Under the pieces are notes generated by a model. That model was not told the origin of the DNA. It worked only from the letters and a program-made list of their open reading frames with translations, and did not search any database. A stretch of 64,000 nt of DNA from Streptomyces zhaozhouensis. GTDB taxonomy: Bacteria > Actinomycetota > Actinomycetes > Streptomycetales > Streptomycetaceae. The stretch is taken from positions 62,001-126,000 of the forward strand of contig NZ_OCNE01000003.1 in the NCBI RefSeq assembly GCF_900230195.1, in the 5' to 3' direction. Below are positions 52,220 to 61,631 of this stretch, one piece after another (the stretch's first letter is position 1; the number at the start of each line of letters is the position of its first letter). The translations under genes and the position numbers were made by a program.

Positions 52220-53739
52220 TGGACACCTTCTCGCTGCTGGGTGACGGGTTCGCGCAGGCGCTGACGCCGCTGAACCTGCTGCTGCTCCTCGTCGGCGCGG
52301 TGCTGGGCACCGCCGTCGGCGTGCTGCCCGGTCTCGGCTCGGCGATGGCGGTGGCGCTGCTGCTGCCGGTGACGTTCGGCCTCGACCCGACGGGGGCGTT
52401 CATCATGTTCGCCGGCGTCTACTACGGCGGGCTGTTCGGCGACTCCACGGCCGGCATCCTGCTCAACACGCCGGGGAACAGCTCGGCGATCGCCGGGTCC
52501 ATCGAGGGGCACCGGATGGCGTTGGCCGGCCGGGCGCCGCAGGCGCTGGCGACCGCGGCGATCGGGGCCTTCACCGGTGGGCTGATCGCCACCACGCTGA
52601 TGGTCTTCTTCGCGCCCCGACTGGTCGACTGGGCGGCGCTGTTCGGCCCGGCCGAGTACTTCGCGCTGGCGGTCTTCGCCTTCGCCGCGACGGCCACCAT
52701 CGTCGCCGACTCCCCCGTGAAGGGCTGCGTCTCGCTCGCCATCGGACTGTCGCTGGCGCTGGTCGGCGTCGACCCGACCTCGGGCGCGACGCGCTTCACG
52801 CTGGAGCAGACGCAGTTGTTCGACGGCATCGCGATCGTGGTGATCACCGTCGGTCTGCTGGCGCTGGGCGAGGTGCTGCACGTCGCCGCGCGGGGGCGGG
52901 AGGGCGCGGTCACGGCGCCGGCCGTCGTCGGGCGGCCCTGGCTCTCCCGCGCCGACCTCAGGCTGGCCTGGCCGGCGTGGCTGCGGGGCACCGGCTTCGG
53001 CGTCCCGTTCGGCGTCATCCCGGTCGGCGGCTCGGAGATGCCGACGTTCCTCGCCTACAGCGCCGAGCGGCGGCTGGACCGGCGGCGCGCGCGGCCCCGG
53101 TTCGGGCGCGGGGCGATCCAGGGCGTGGCCGGCCCCGAGGCGGCCGGCAGCGCCACGGCGGGCAGCGCCATGGGCGCGCTGCTGGCGCTCGGCCTGCCGA
53201 CCTCGGCCACGGCGGCGATCATGCTGGCCGGGTTCCAGCAGTACGGGATGCAGCCGGGGCCGCTGCTCTTCGAACGGAACGCCGACCTGGTGTGGACGCT
53301 GCTGGCCTCGCTCTTCCTGGGCATCGTGGTGCTGCTGGTGCTCAACCTGCCGTTCGCCCCGCTGTGGGCGAAGCTGCTGCTGATCCCCCGCCACCACCTG
53401 TACGCCGGCATCACCGTCTGCTGCGGCCTGGGCGTCTACGCGACGGGCGCCTCGACGTTCGACCTGGTGCTGGTCCTGGCGATCGGGCTGCTGGGGCTGC
53501 TGATGCGCCGCCACGGGCTGCCGCTGGCGCCGGTGCTGATCGGCGTCATCCTCGGCCCGCTGGCCGAGACGGAGTTGCGGCGCGCGCTGGCGGTCAGCGA
53601 GGGCGACGTGACCGCGCTCTTCGACAGCGGGATCACCCGCGCGCTCTACGGGCTGCTGCTGGCCGGGCTGGTGCTGGCCGTGGTGACCCGGCTGCGGGCA
53701 CGGGCACGGGAGCGCGCGGTGGACGAGCCCGTGGGGTGA
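52219..53739 (+). CDS. tctA: Tripartite tricarboxylate transporter large membrane subunit
   Basis: A 506-residue polytopic permease with about 11-12 helices. The TctA signatures [40 protein letters not shown] and [20 protein letters not shown] are intact. It forms the secondary transport path driven by an ion gradient. It lies between tctB and a second binding-protein gene. Confidence 0.95.
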   Translation: MDTFSLLGDGFAQALTPLNLLLLLVGAVLGTAVGVLPGLGSAMAVALLLPVTFGLDPTGAFIMFAGVYYGGLFGDSTAGILLNTPGNSSAIAGSIEGHRMALAGRAPQALATAAIGAFTGGLIATTLMVFFAPRLVDWAALFGPAEYFALAVFAFAATATIVADSPVKGCVSLAIGLSLALVGVDPTSGATRFTLEQTQLFDGIAIVVITVGLLALGEVLHVAARGREGAVTAPAVVGRPWLSRADLRLAWPAWLRGTGFGVPFGVIPVGGSEMPTFLAYSAERRLDRRRARPRFGRGAIQGVAGPEAAGSATAGSAMGALLALGLPTSATAAIMLAGFQQYGMQPGPLLFERNADLVWTLLASLFLGIVVLLVLNLPFAPLWAKLLLIPRHHLYAGITVCCGLGVYATGASTFDLVLVLAIGLLGLLMRRHGLPLAPVLIGVILGPLAETELRRALAVSEGDVTALFDSGITRALYGLLLAGLVLAVVTRLRARARERAVDEPVG

Positions 53740-53783
53740 GGGCGCCTTCCGCCGGGGGCCGGCGGTGGGGGCAGGATGGGCGG

Positions 53784-54767
53784 ATGACATGGCGCGGGCG
53801 GGGAACGGCCGCGGCCCGGGTGGCCGGGGTCCTGGTGACCCTGGCCACGGTCGCGGGGTGTCTCGCCGGCCCAGAACCCGGCGCCGCGCTGCGGGTGATG
53901 GTGCCCAACACGGCGGGCAGCGGCTACGACGTCACCGGCCGCACGCTGGTCGTCAGCCTGCGGGAGGCCGGGATCACCGACGCCGAGGCGTTCAACCTCA
54001 CCGGCGGCTCGGGGACGGTGGCGCTCTCCCGGCTGCTGCACGAGCGGGGCAACGACCGGCTGGTGCTGCTGATGGGCCTGGGCCTGGTCGGCAGCGCGCA
54101 GGCCACGCCGCGGGCGCCGGGCGTCGGCGACGCGGAGCCGCTGGCACGGCTGGTGGAGGAGCCGGAGGCGCTGATCGTCCCCACCGACTCCCCGCTGGTC
54201 TCGGTGGAGGCGCTGCTCGCCGGCTGGGAGGCCGGCGACCTCACCACCGGGATCGGCTCCCATGTCGGCGGCCCCGACCACCTGGCGTGGCGCGAGGCCG
54301 CGCGGGCCGCCGGGCTCGCCCCCGAGGCGGGCCCGGTGGCCCGCTACGACGGCGGCGGGGCGCTGCTCGGCGCGCTGCTGAACGGCGACGTGGACGCCAT
54401 CATGACCGGCGTCAGCGAGTACCGGCACGCGCTGGCGGCGGGCGAGCTGCGGGTGCTGGCGGTCACGGGCGCCGAACGGGTTCCGGGGCTGGAGGCGCCG
54501 ACGTTCCGGGAGTTGGGCTACGCGTGGGAGTTCGTCAACTGGCGCGGGCTGCTCGCTCCCCCGGGGCTGACGGACAGCCAACGCGAGGGGCTGCTCGACG
54601 CGCTGGACGCGCTGCACGCGAGCGAGGAGTGGCAGACGGCGCTGCGGGAGAACGGGTGGCGCGACGCCTATCTCACGGGCGAGCCGTTCGCCCGCTTTCT
54701 GGACGAGGAGAACGAGAGGGCCTCCCGGCAGGCCGCCGACGACGACCGTCCCGGCCGGACCGGGTGA
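53784..54767 (+). CDS. Second TctC-like substrate-binding lipoprotein
   Basis: A 327-residue TctC/Bug family protein from ATG 53784. A signal peptide ends in a lipobox with Cys26 (TLATVAGCLAG), so it is a lipoprotein, unlike the first binding protein. It keeps MVPNTAGSGYDVTGRTLVVS, LTGGSGTVALSRLL, and FVNWRGLLAPPGLTDSQREG near the C-terminus. It is 44 bp after tctA on the same strand and probably uses the same TctAB channel or acts as a sensor partner. Confidence 0.9.
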   Translation: MTWRGRGTAAARVAGVLVTLATVAGCLAGPEPGAALRVMVPNTAGSGYDVTGRTLVVSLREAGITDAEAFNLTGGSGTVALSRLLHERGNDRLVLLMGLGLVGSAQATPRAPGVGDAEPLARLVEEPEALIVPTDSPLVSVEALLAGWEAGDLTTGIGSHVGGPDHLAWREAARAAGLAPEAGPVARYDGGGALLGALLNGDVDAIMTGVSEYRHALAAGELRVLAVTGAERVPGLEAPTFRELGYAWEFVNWRGLLAPPGLTDSQREGLLDALDALHASEEWQTALRENGWRDAYLTGEPFARFLDEENERASRQAADDDRPGRTG

Positions 54768-54869
54768 CGCGTCGTCCGGCGGCCCGCCGGCGCTACGTGG
54801 GTGGCGGGGCGCGGACGACGACGGAGCGGCACCGGCCGGCTGGGGGCCGCCCGCGAGGCCGGCCGGGGG

Positions 54870-57518
54870 CTAGTTCTTGTCGGTGACGCCCGCCGAGTCG
54901 AAGGTGGCCACCTGCCGCATCGCGCGGGCCACGCTCTGCACCACCGGCAGCGCCAGCAGCGCGCCGCTGCCCTCGCCGAGACGCAGATCGAGATCGATCA
55001 TCGGGCGCAGGCCGAGCGCCGTGAGCGCGGCCTGGTGGCCGGGCTCGGAGCTGCGGTGGCCCGCGACGCAGACCGAGACCGCCTCCGGCGCGATCGCGCG
55101 GGCCGCCAGCGCGGCGGCGCCGGCGCTCACGCCGTCCAGCAGCACCGGGACGCGCTGCGCCGCGCCGCCCAGGATCAGGCCGGCCAGCGCCGCGTGTTCG
55201 AGCCCGCCGACGGCGGCCAGCACGCCCAACGGGTCGCCCGGGTCCGGCTGGTGGAGTTGGAGCGCCCGGCGGACGACGTCCACCTTGCGGGCGTGGGTCT
55301 CGTCGTCCACCCCGCTGCCGCGCCCGGTGACCTCGGCGGCCTCGGCACCCGTGAACGCGGCGACCAGCGCCGCCGCGGGCGTCGTGTTGGCGACGCCCAT
55401 CTCGCCGGTGAGCAGCGCGAGGTTGCCGGCCGACACCAGGTCGCGGGCGATCTCGATGCCGATCTCGACGGCGCGCAGCGCCTCGTCGCGGGTCATCGCG
55501 GGGCCGATGCTGAGGTCGTTGGTGCCGGGCCTGACCCGGCGCGGGATCAGCCCCTGCATCGTCGGCAGCTCGTCCCTGACGCCCACGTCGATGACGCAGA
55601 CCTCCGCGCCGACCTGCGCGGCGAAGGCGTTGCAGACCGCTCCCCCGCCGAGGAAGTTGGCCACCATCTGGCCGGTGACCTCCTGCGGCCACGGGGTGAC
55701 GCCCTGGGCGTGGACGCCGTGGTCGGCGGCGAAGATCGCCAGGGCCGCCGGCTCGGGGACGGGCGGCGGGCAGCTCCGGGAGAGGCCGCACAGCTGCGCC
55801 GAGATGACCTCCAGCGCGCCGAGCGAGCCGGCCGGCTTGGTCATCCGCTTCTGGCGTTCCCACGCCTCGCCGAGCGCCTGGGCGTCCAGCGGGCGGATCT
55901 CGGCCAGCGTCTCGCTCAGCAGGTCGTGCGGCTCGGCGCCGGGCAGGGCGCGGCGGCCGTAGGACTCCTCGTGGACGACCCAGGACAGCGGCCGGCGGTG
56001 GGTCCATCCGCCCTGGCCCTGCTCGGCCTCCTCGGGGAAGGTGTCGACATAGCCGACGCACAGGTAGGCGACGACCTCCAGGTGCTCGGGCAGGCCGAGG
56101 GTGTGGACGAGTTCGCGCTCGTCGAAGAACCCGATCCAGCCGACGCCCAGGCCCTCGGCGCGGGCGGCGAGCCAGAGGTTCTCGACGGCGAGCGCGGAGG
56201 AGTAGGGCGTGGTCTGCGGCTGCGGGTGCCAGCCGTAGGTGTTGCGGCCGCCACGGGTGGGATCCGCGGTCACCACGATGTTGACCGGGGTGTCCCGGAT
56301 GGCGTCCACGCTGAGCTGCCGGTACTGCCGGGCCCTGGCCCGGCTCAGGGACTTGGCGTAGGAGTCGCGCTGGCGACGGGCCAGCTCGTGGATGGTGGCG
56401 CGGGTCTCCGCGGACTTGATGAGCACGAAGTCCCAGGGCTGGGCGGGGCCGACGCTGGGCGCGCTGTGGGCGGCCTCCAGCACGCGCAGCAGCACCTCCG
56501 GCGGGACCGGGTCCTGACGGAAGCCGTGGTGGACGTCGCGGCGGTCGCGCATCAGGCGGTGCACGGCGTCCCGTTCGGACTCGGGGTACCCGCCGGCGGG
56601 CCGCTCGTCGGTCCCGGCCGGCTCGGCCGTCCCGTCCTGCTCGGCAGGCTGGTTCCGGGGCGGGGCGGTGACCACGACGGTCTCGGCCTCGGCCGGCACG
56701 GGCTGCGCAGGCACGGGCGCGGCGGGGGCGTCCCCCGACGCCTCGACCGGCTCCGGCTCGGGGGCGGGCTCCGCGACGTCGGCCTGCTCGGCCGGAACCT
56801 CGACCGACTCGGGCGCGGCAACGGCCGACGCCACGGCGGGCTCCGGCTCCGTCGCGGAGGGCGCGGCCGGGGCCTCCTCGACCGGGGCGCTCTCGGCCGG
56901 GGCCTCCTCGGCCGGCGTCTGCGGGGCCGGTGCGGGCTCGGCCGTCCCGGGCCGCGCGGCAGCGGGCTCCGGCCGGACGGGCGCGGACGTCGCCTCCCCC
57001 TCGGCGGCGGGAACCTCCCGCACGGCGACGGCCTCGGGCTCCGGCGCGGCGGGCTCGACGGCCGGAACGGGCTCGACGGGCTCCTCGGACGCGACGGGCT
57101 CCTCGGCCACCGGCCGCTGCGCCGCCTCGGGCGCCGCCTCCGCGACCGGCTCGGCGACGGGCTCCGCCGCCGGCTCCGCCGGCACCGCGTCCGCCGCTGA
57201 CGGCTCGTCGGCACGGGTCATCGGAACGTCCAGGTACTCCGGCTCCGTGGGGTGCGGGCCGGGGCCCGCCACCGGGCGGACGTTCTGCCGGGGCAGTGGC
57301 GCCGGCGGGACCGGCTGCGCGGCCGCCGACTCGCCCCAGGCGGCGGCGCTGCCGGGCATCAGCAGGTCCTCCTCCTCGGCCTCCTCGTCGTCGGCCACCG
57401 GGACATGCCCCGCGACGGGCTGCCCCTGGTACGGGTAGGCGGCGGGAGTGGAAGGCTCCAACCCGCCCGGCTGCTCCGGCTGTTCCCGCTCGGGAATCTC
57501 ACCCGGGGCGTCCGTCAT
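54870..57518 (-). CDS. cobT: BluB-CobT fusion: DMB synthase / nicotinate-nucleotide:DMB phosphoribosyltransferase
   Basis: An 882-residue three-part protein from ATG 57518 (GAGGTGG before it). Residues 1-~310 are a disordered Ala/Pro/Glu-rich tail. Residues ~315-525 match BluB, the flavin-dependent enzyme that makes 5,6-dimethylbenzimidazole (RDRRDVHHGFRQDPVPPEVL, APSVGPAQPWDFVLI, AARAEGLGVGWIGFFDE). Residues ~530-882 match CobT (KPAGSLGALEVISAQLCGLS, ADHGVHAQGVTPWPQEVTGQ, LTGEMGVANTTPAAALVAAF, ALLALPVVQSVARAMRQVAT), which activates the base. No B12 riboswitch was seen upstream. Confidence 0.94.
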   Translation of the reverse strand: MTDAPGEIPEREQPEQPGGLEPSTPAAYPYQGQPVAGHVPVADDEEAEEEDLLMPGSAAAWGESAAAQPVPPAPLPRQNVRPVAGPGPHPTEPEYLDVPMTRADEPSAADAVPAEPAAEPVAEPVAEAAPEAAQRPVAEEPVASEEPVEPVPAVEPAAPEPEAVAVREVPAAEGEATSAPVRPEPAAARPGTAEPAPAPQTPAEEAPAESAPVEEAPAAPSATEPEPAVASAVAAPESVEVPAEQADVAEPAPEPEPVEASGDAPAAPVPAQPVPAEAETVVVTAPPRNQPAEQDGTAEPAGTDERPAGGYPESERDAVHRLMRDRRDVHHGFRQDPVPPEVLLRVLEAAHSAPSVGPAQPWDFVLIKSAETRATIHELARRQRDSYAKSLSRARARQYRQLSVDAIRDTPVNIVVTADPTRGGRNTYGWHPQPQTTPYSSALAVENLWLAARAEGLGVGWIGFFDERELVHTLGLPEHLEVVAYLCVGYVDTFPEEAEQGQGGWTHRRPLSWVVHEESYGRRALPGAEPHDLLSETLAEIRPLDAQALGEAWERQKRMTKPAGSLGALEVISAQLCGLSRSCPPPVPEPAALAIFAADHGVHAQGVTPWPQEVTGQMVANFLGGGAVCNAFAAQVGAEVCVIDVGVRDELPTMQGLIPRRVRPGTNDLSIGPAMTRDEALRAVEIGIEIARDLVSAGNLALLTGEMGVANTTPAAALVAAFTGAEAAEVTGRGSGVDDETHARKVDVVRRALQLHQPDPGDPLGVLAAVGGLEHAALAGLILGGAAQRVPVLLDGVSAGAAALAARAIAPEAVSVCVAGHRSSEPGHQAALTALGLRPMIDLDLRLGEGSGALLALPVVQSVARAMRQVATFDSAGVTDKN

Positions 57519-57682
57519 GCGTCCACCTCGCCCATCGCACGTGCTCCTTCCGTTGCCACATGCCGGACCAAGCGGGACGAAACCGCACGGTCGGCCGATG
57601 GCACAACGGTCGATCAGCCTACCCGGGATGGGAGCGCGACCGGCCGCGGGGTGGGCGACTGGCCCCGGATGATCCGCTTTTG

Positions 57683-58921
57683 TCAGGTCACCGACGACAA
57701 CAGGCGCGCGGCGAGCAGAAAGACAACGCTCCGCCCTCGTTCCGACCAGTCCTGGGCGGCGAGTTCCACGGACTGGAGCAGCGTGCACTCCACCGCGTAG
57801 CCGGCGCCGGTGAGCACCCGTCCGGCCTCCTCGGCCTGGTCGCGGTTGATGGCGTGGGTGACGAGCCGTTGGGGCCTGCGGTCGGCGCAGGCGACCAGCA
57901 CCCGTTGACCGCCGCCGCCCACCCGGATCAGGTCCGGCTGCGGCAGGTCGCTCAGCACCTGCGGCGCCGCGCCCCGCACGCAGCTGACCTGGACGCCGAC
58001 GCGGCGGGCCGTGGCCTCGGCGAGGGCGGCGGCGTTCGGGTCGCGGTCCACGGCGATGGCCGCCGCGCCCAGCCGGGCGGCCTCGATCGCGGTGAGTCCG
58101 TCGCCGCTGCCCACGTCCCACAGCAGGTCGCCGAAGCGCGGGCCGAGCGCGGCGAGTTCGAGGGCGCGCAGCCGGCGGTCCCGTCCCGCGCCCTCGGCGT
58201 CGGGGGCGGGCACCGGCTGGCCGTAGTCGGCCGGGGGCAGGCCCCAGCCGCGCGGGCCCTCGGGAACGTCGCCGGTGGCGAGCCCGGCGAGCCAGCTGCT
58301 GGTGCTGGAGTGGGGGACGTTGCCGCCGATCACGATGACCACGTTGGGGTCGCGCCAGCGGTGCTGGGGGACGCGGTCGGAGGTGAGGACGGAGACCCGT
58401 TCGGCGTCGGTGCCCAGCGACTCGCAGATCACGAAGGTGCGTTGCTCGGGCCCGAGGAGCAGCGCGATCTCGGTGGGGCCTGCGTCGGGCGAGGTGAGGA
58501 CGGCGACCTTCGGGTGGGCCCGGCAGACGTTGACCGCGCGGCGCAGCGTGCGCTCGCCGGCGACGACGATCCTGGCGTCGTCCCACGGCATCCCGGCGCG
58601 GGCGAAGGCGGCGGCGACGGCCGACACGGCGGGCACGACCTCGACCTCCAGGCCGTGGGCCGGGGCGCGCAGCGCGCGGACCACGCCGAAGAAGCCGGGG
58701 TCGCCGTCGGCGAGCACGACGGCGGTGCCCCGGTGCGCGGCGATCCGTTCGGCGGCGAGGGGAAGGCTGCCCAGCACGACGCGCTCGGCGTGCGGGGGGA
58801 TGCCCGGCAGTGCGAGGTGGCGGGGCGCTCCGGCCACCAGGGTCGCCGCCCTGAGGGCGGTCACGGCGGCCGGGGCGAGTGGCGACCCGTCCCATCCGAT
58901 CACGGTGACGCGGTCGGCCAT
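57683..58921 (-). CDS. cobL: Precorrin-6Y C5,15-methyltransferase (decarboxylating)
   Basis: A 412-residue CbiE-CbiT fusion of the cobalamin corrin-ring pathway. The N-terminal methyltransferase (VTVIGWDGSPLAPAAVTALR, VLADGDPGFFGVVRAL) covers about residues 1-205. The C-terminal decarboxylating methyltransferase (LLWDVGSGDGLTAIEAARLG) covers ~240-412. In CbiT the usual GSG SAM loop is present. It lies 164 bp upstream of the cobT fusion gene on the same strand. Confidence 0.94.
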   Translation of the reverse strand: MADRVTVIGWDGSPLAPAAVTALRAATLVAGAPRHLALPGIPPHAERVVLGSLPLAAERIAAHRGTAVVLADGDPGFFGVVRALRAPAHGLEVEVVPAVSAVAAAFARAGMPWDDARIVVAGERTLRRAVNVCRAHPKVAVLTSPDAGPTEIALLLGPEQRTFVICESLGTDAERVSVLTSDRVPQHRWRDPNVVIVIGGNVPHSSTSSWLAGLATGDVPEGPRGWGLPPADYGQPVPAPDAEGAGRDRRLRALELAALGPRFGDLLWDVGSGDGLTAIEAARLGAAAIAVDRDPNAAALAEATARRVGVQVSCVRGAAPQVLSDLPQPDLIRVGGGGQRVLVACADRRPQRLVTHAINRDQAEEAGRVLTGAGYAVECTLLQSVELAAQDWSERGRSVVFLLAARLLSSVT

Positions 58922-58981
58922 GGTCAGGGGTCTCCTGCGGGGCGAGCGTTGGGTGGACGGCAGTTGAGCCTACCCCGCCCG

Positions 58982-59599
58982 TCAGCCCTCGGTCGTCGCG
59001 TCCCCCGCGTCGCCCAGGTCCTCGACGTCCTCCGGCAGCAGGCCCCAGACGATCAGGTCGGTGCGGATGTCGGCCCAGCCGCCGTCCTCGGTGCGGGAGC
59101 GCACTATCAGCGCGTTGCGCAGCACTCCCTCGCTGATGCAGCCGATCTTCTGCGCGACCTGCTGGGAGGCGGTGTTGCCGGCGGCGGTGCGGAGTTCGAG
59201 CCGTTCGAACTTCTGGTCGCGGAAGAGCCACTGGGCGACCGCCAGCACCGCCTCGGCCGCGTAGCCCTCTCCCCTGGCCCAGGGCGCCACCACGTAGCCG
59301 ACCTCGGTGCTCAGCGTGCGCCAGTCGGTGTTCATCAGGTGGACGCTGCCCACCAGCCGGTGGGTGAGGTACTCGACGACGGCCAGCACGATGCCCCGGC
59401 CCCCGACGCGTTCCGCGGGGGCTCTTCGGGTGATCCAGTCGTACGCCTCGCGCCGGGTGTAGGGGATGGGCGCCGTGGTCCAGGCGACGCTCAGCTCGTC
59501 GCTCATCATCGCGGCCAGCTCGGGCGCGTCGGCCTCCTCGAACGGGCGGAGCGTCAGGCGTTCTGTGCTGAGGGAGATGTCGGGGAAGGTGGGTGTCAT
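58982..59599 (-). CDS. RimJ/RimL-like GNAT acetyltransferase
   Basis: A 205-residue protein from ATG 59599 (GGAG six bases before it; an ATG four codons upstream lacks one). STERLTLRPFEEADAPELAA at the N-terminus and YVVAPWARGEGYAAEAVLAV (acetyl-CoA loop) followed by RLELRTAAGNTASQQVAQKI are the RimJ/RimL pattern. The substrate is unknown. It diverges from the Crp/Fnr gene. Confidence 0.9.
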   Translation of the reverse strand: MTPTFPDISLSTERLTLRPFEEADAPELAAMMSDELSVAWTTAPIPYTRREAYDWITRRAPAERVGGRGIVLAVVEYLTHRLVGSVHLMNTDWRTLSTEVGYVVAPWARGEGYAAEAVLAVAQWLFRDQKFERLELRTAAGNTASQQVAQKIGCISEGVLRNALIVRSRTEDGGWADIRTDLIVWGLLPEDVEDLGDAGDATTEG

Positions 59600-59758
59600 A
59601 CGTCGCTCCATCGCCTGGCCTGGGATTCACGCCAAGCATGGCGCATCCCGTCTCGCGCCCGGCCCTCGGGCCCCGGCTGTGTGTCGCCGCAAAACGGGGT
59701 CCTCCCGGGCCGCCGCCCTCTACCCTGCTGCGGAGGACGAGCCCCCGGAGGTCCCACG

Positions 59759-60415
59759 GTGGTCCAAGGAGCCCTGACGCCCGACCAGTTGGGCCTGCTC
59801 CACGGTGCGGGCAGCGAACGTTCCTGGGCACGCGGGGAGGTGGTGGTCAGCGAGGGCGCCCCGGCGCGGGACGTGATCCTCGTCGAGTCGGGGCTGGTGA
59901 AGGTGACGTCGGTGTCGGCCAACGGCTACACCAGCGTGCTCGCCGTGCGCGGTCCTGGGGAGCTGCTGGGCGAGCTGTCCTGTCTGGACGGCGGGCCGCG
60001 TTCGGCGACGGTGACGGCGCTGGGCGCGGTGCGCGGCACGGTGGTTCCCGGCGAGCGGTTCCGGCGGCTGCTGGCGGCGCACGGGACGCTGGCGCTCGCG
60101 GTGCTGCGCAGCGTCGCCGTGCGGCTGCGCGACTCCGACCGGCTGCGGGCCGAACACGGCGCCTATCCGGCGGGGGTGCGGGTGGCCGGGGTGCTGTGGG
60201 AGATGGCCGTGCGGCACGGGAGGAGGGTGGACGAGCCGCGGGGCGCGCTGGCGGTGCGGGTGACGCAGCAGGAGTTGGCGGGCGCGGCCGGAACGTCCCG
60301 GGAGTCCCTGGTGCGGGCGCTGGGCGAGTTGGCGGCCGAGGGACTGATCGTCCGCCGCCGGGGCCAGACGCTGGTGGTGGACCTGGAGGGGCTGCGGGAG
60401 TGGCGCCGGGACTGA
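59759..60415 (+). CDS. Crp/Fnr family cyclic-nucleotide-binding regulator
   Basis: A 218-residue regulator from GTG 59759, with GGAGG 7 bases before it. The cyclic-nucleotide domain has the phosphate-binding cassette GELSCLDGGPRSA with Glu72 and Arg81, the residues that hold the ribose and cyclic phosphate in CRP. A dimerisation helix (LAVLRSVAVRLRDSDRLRAE) leads to a winged HTH at ~168-190 (VTQQELAGAAGTSRESLVRA). A class III cyclase gene lies 145 bp downstream on the same strand, so a cyclic nucleotide made next door is a plausible ligand. Confidence 0.93.
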   Translation: MVQGALTPDQLGLLHGAGSERSWARGEVVVSEGAPARDVILVESGLVKVTSVSANGYTSVLAVRGPGELLGELSCLDGGPRSATVTALGAVRGTVVPGERFRRLLAAHGTLALAVLRSVAVRLRDSDRLRAEHGAYPAGVRVAGVLWEMAVRHGRRVDEPRGALAVRVTQQELAGAAGTSRESLVRALGELAAEGLIVRRRGQTLVVDLEGLREWRRD

Positions 60416-60560
60416 ACGTGTCGGCCCCGACGCGTCATCTGACGCTGTGCGGACGGGCGTCGAGCGGTTTGCTGGGGTCGAGCGGGCGGGCCGGTCGACG
60501 ACGGGGGGCGGCCCGCCTCGCTCACGAAGGGGGTGTCAGGACGATCACGAGGGGAAGTCC

Positions 60561-61631
60561 ATGCCGGTCAAGTACACGTACCACACGATCGTGGTCCTCG
60601 ATGTCGAGGGCTTCGGGCGGCGGCCCAACACCGTGCAGTCGTGGCTGCGGGAGCGGCTGCGGGAGCTGTGGGAGGACGCGCTGGGGGGCGCCGGGATCGA
60701 CTGGGAGGCGGGACCGGCGCCCGTCGACCGGGGAGACGGCTGCTTTCTGCTGCTGCCCGGGACGGTGCCCAAGGAGGATGTCACCGGTCCCTTCGTGGAG
60801 CGGTTGCGGCACGGCCTGATCGCCCACGCGCGGACCAGCGGCGAGGCGGGCCGGCTGCGGCTGCGGCTGGCGCTGCACGGCGGCGAGGTCGGCCACGACG
60901 GCCACGGCTGGGTGGGCGCCGACCTCAACACCGCCTGCCGCATGGTGGACCACCAGCCGCTGCGGGACGCGTTGGCCTCGGTGCCGGGGGCGGAGCTGGT
61001 GGTCGCGGTCTCGGACGAGTGGCACCGCAAGGTGATCAGCCACGCGCATCCGGGGATCGACGCGCGGGAGTACCGGCCGGTGCGGTTCGACGCCAAGGAG
61101 ATCTCCGGCGAGACGGTCTGGGTGCGGGTCCCCGGGCACGCGTGGTCCCCGCCGGCGGCGCCGGTGGGGGCGGACGACCCCCGCGCGGACTGGGCGCGGC
61201 GCGAGCGGGCGGCGAGGGAACCGGCCGAGCCGGAGTCCCGGGGCGTCCGCATCGAGAACAACTCCGGCATCGGCTTTGTCCACAGCATCGCGGAAGGCGG
61301 GATAGGCGTGATGCACGGGTCGGTCCACCAGGTGTTCGGCGAGCGCGCGGCGCGGCCGCCGGGGCGGGACGAGGAGCGGCTGGCGCGGGAACTGGAGGCG
61401 CTGCGCGGGCTGTTGAAGGAGGCCCTGGAGCGCAGGGACATCGACGACGGCACCTACCGGGACGCCGCGCACGAGCTGGACACGGCCGAGGGGTGCGCGG
61501 AGGCGGGGGACCGGGAGAGCCGGGGGACGCTCACCCGCGCGCTGGTGAAGCTCGGCGCGCTGGTCGCGGGCGTCGCGTCGGTCGCCGAGCCGGTGAGGCA
61601 ACTGATCGAGACACTGCGGGGTGGAGAGTGA
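60561..61631 (+). CDS. Class III nucleotidyl cyclase-domain protein with shared Gly-rich motif
   Basis: A 356-residue protein from ATG 60561 (GAGGGG before it). Residues ~5-190 look like a class III cyclase: Asp14 in VVLDVEGFG and Asp59 in VDRGDGCFLLLP fit the two metal-binding Asp, and Asn123/Arg127 in GADLNTACRM fit the Asn-x3-Arg pair that stabilises the transition state. The usual substrate Lys is not obvious, so base specificity is open. Residues ~229-260 carry ENNSGIG...AEGGIGVMHG. A helical C-terminus (~270-356) ends in a hydrophobic helix (LVKLGALVAGVASVAEPVRQ). It overlaps the next gene (GTGA). Confidence 0.82.
   Translation: MPVKYTYHTIVVLDVEGFGRRPNTVQSWLRERLRELWEDALGGAGIDWEAGPAPVDRGDGCFLLLPGTVPKEDVTGPFVERLRHGLIAHARTSGEAGRLRLRLALHGGEVGHDGHGWVGADLNTACRMVDHQPLRDALASVPGAELVVAVSDEWHRKVISHAHPGIDAREYRPVRFDAKEISGETVWVRVPGHAWSPPAAPVGADDPRADWARRERAAREPAEPESRGVRIENNSGIGFVHSIAEGGIGVMHGSVHQVFGERAARPPGRDEERLARELEALRGLLKEALERRDIDDGTYRDAAHELDTAEGCAEAGDRESRGTLTRALVKLGALVAGVASVAEPVRQLIETLRGGE

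Noticed and set aside
57519..57682. Cobalamin riboswitch before the cobT fusion gene
   Set aside because: I looked for the B12 box (GCCACTG-like) and the associated stems and did not find them in this short gap.
54870..59831. A single 1653-codon minus-strand frame running through cobT, cobL and the GNAT gene
   Set aside because: Only the last 882 codons are the BluB-CobT fusion, starting at ATG 57518 with a ribosome-binding site. The upstream part lies under cobL and the GNAT gene in another frame and is Arg/Pro-rich.
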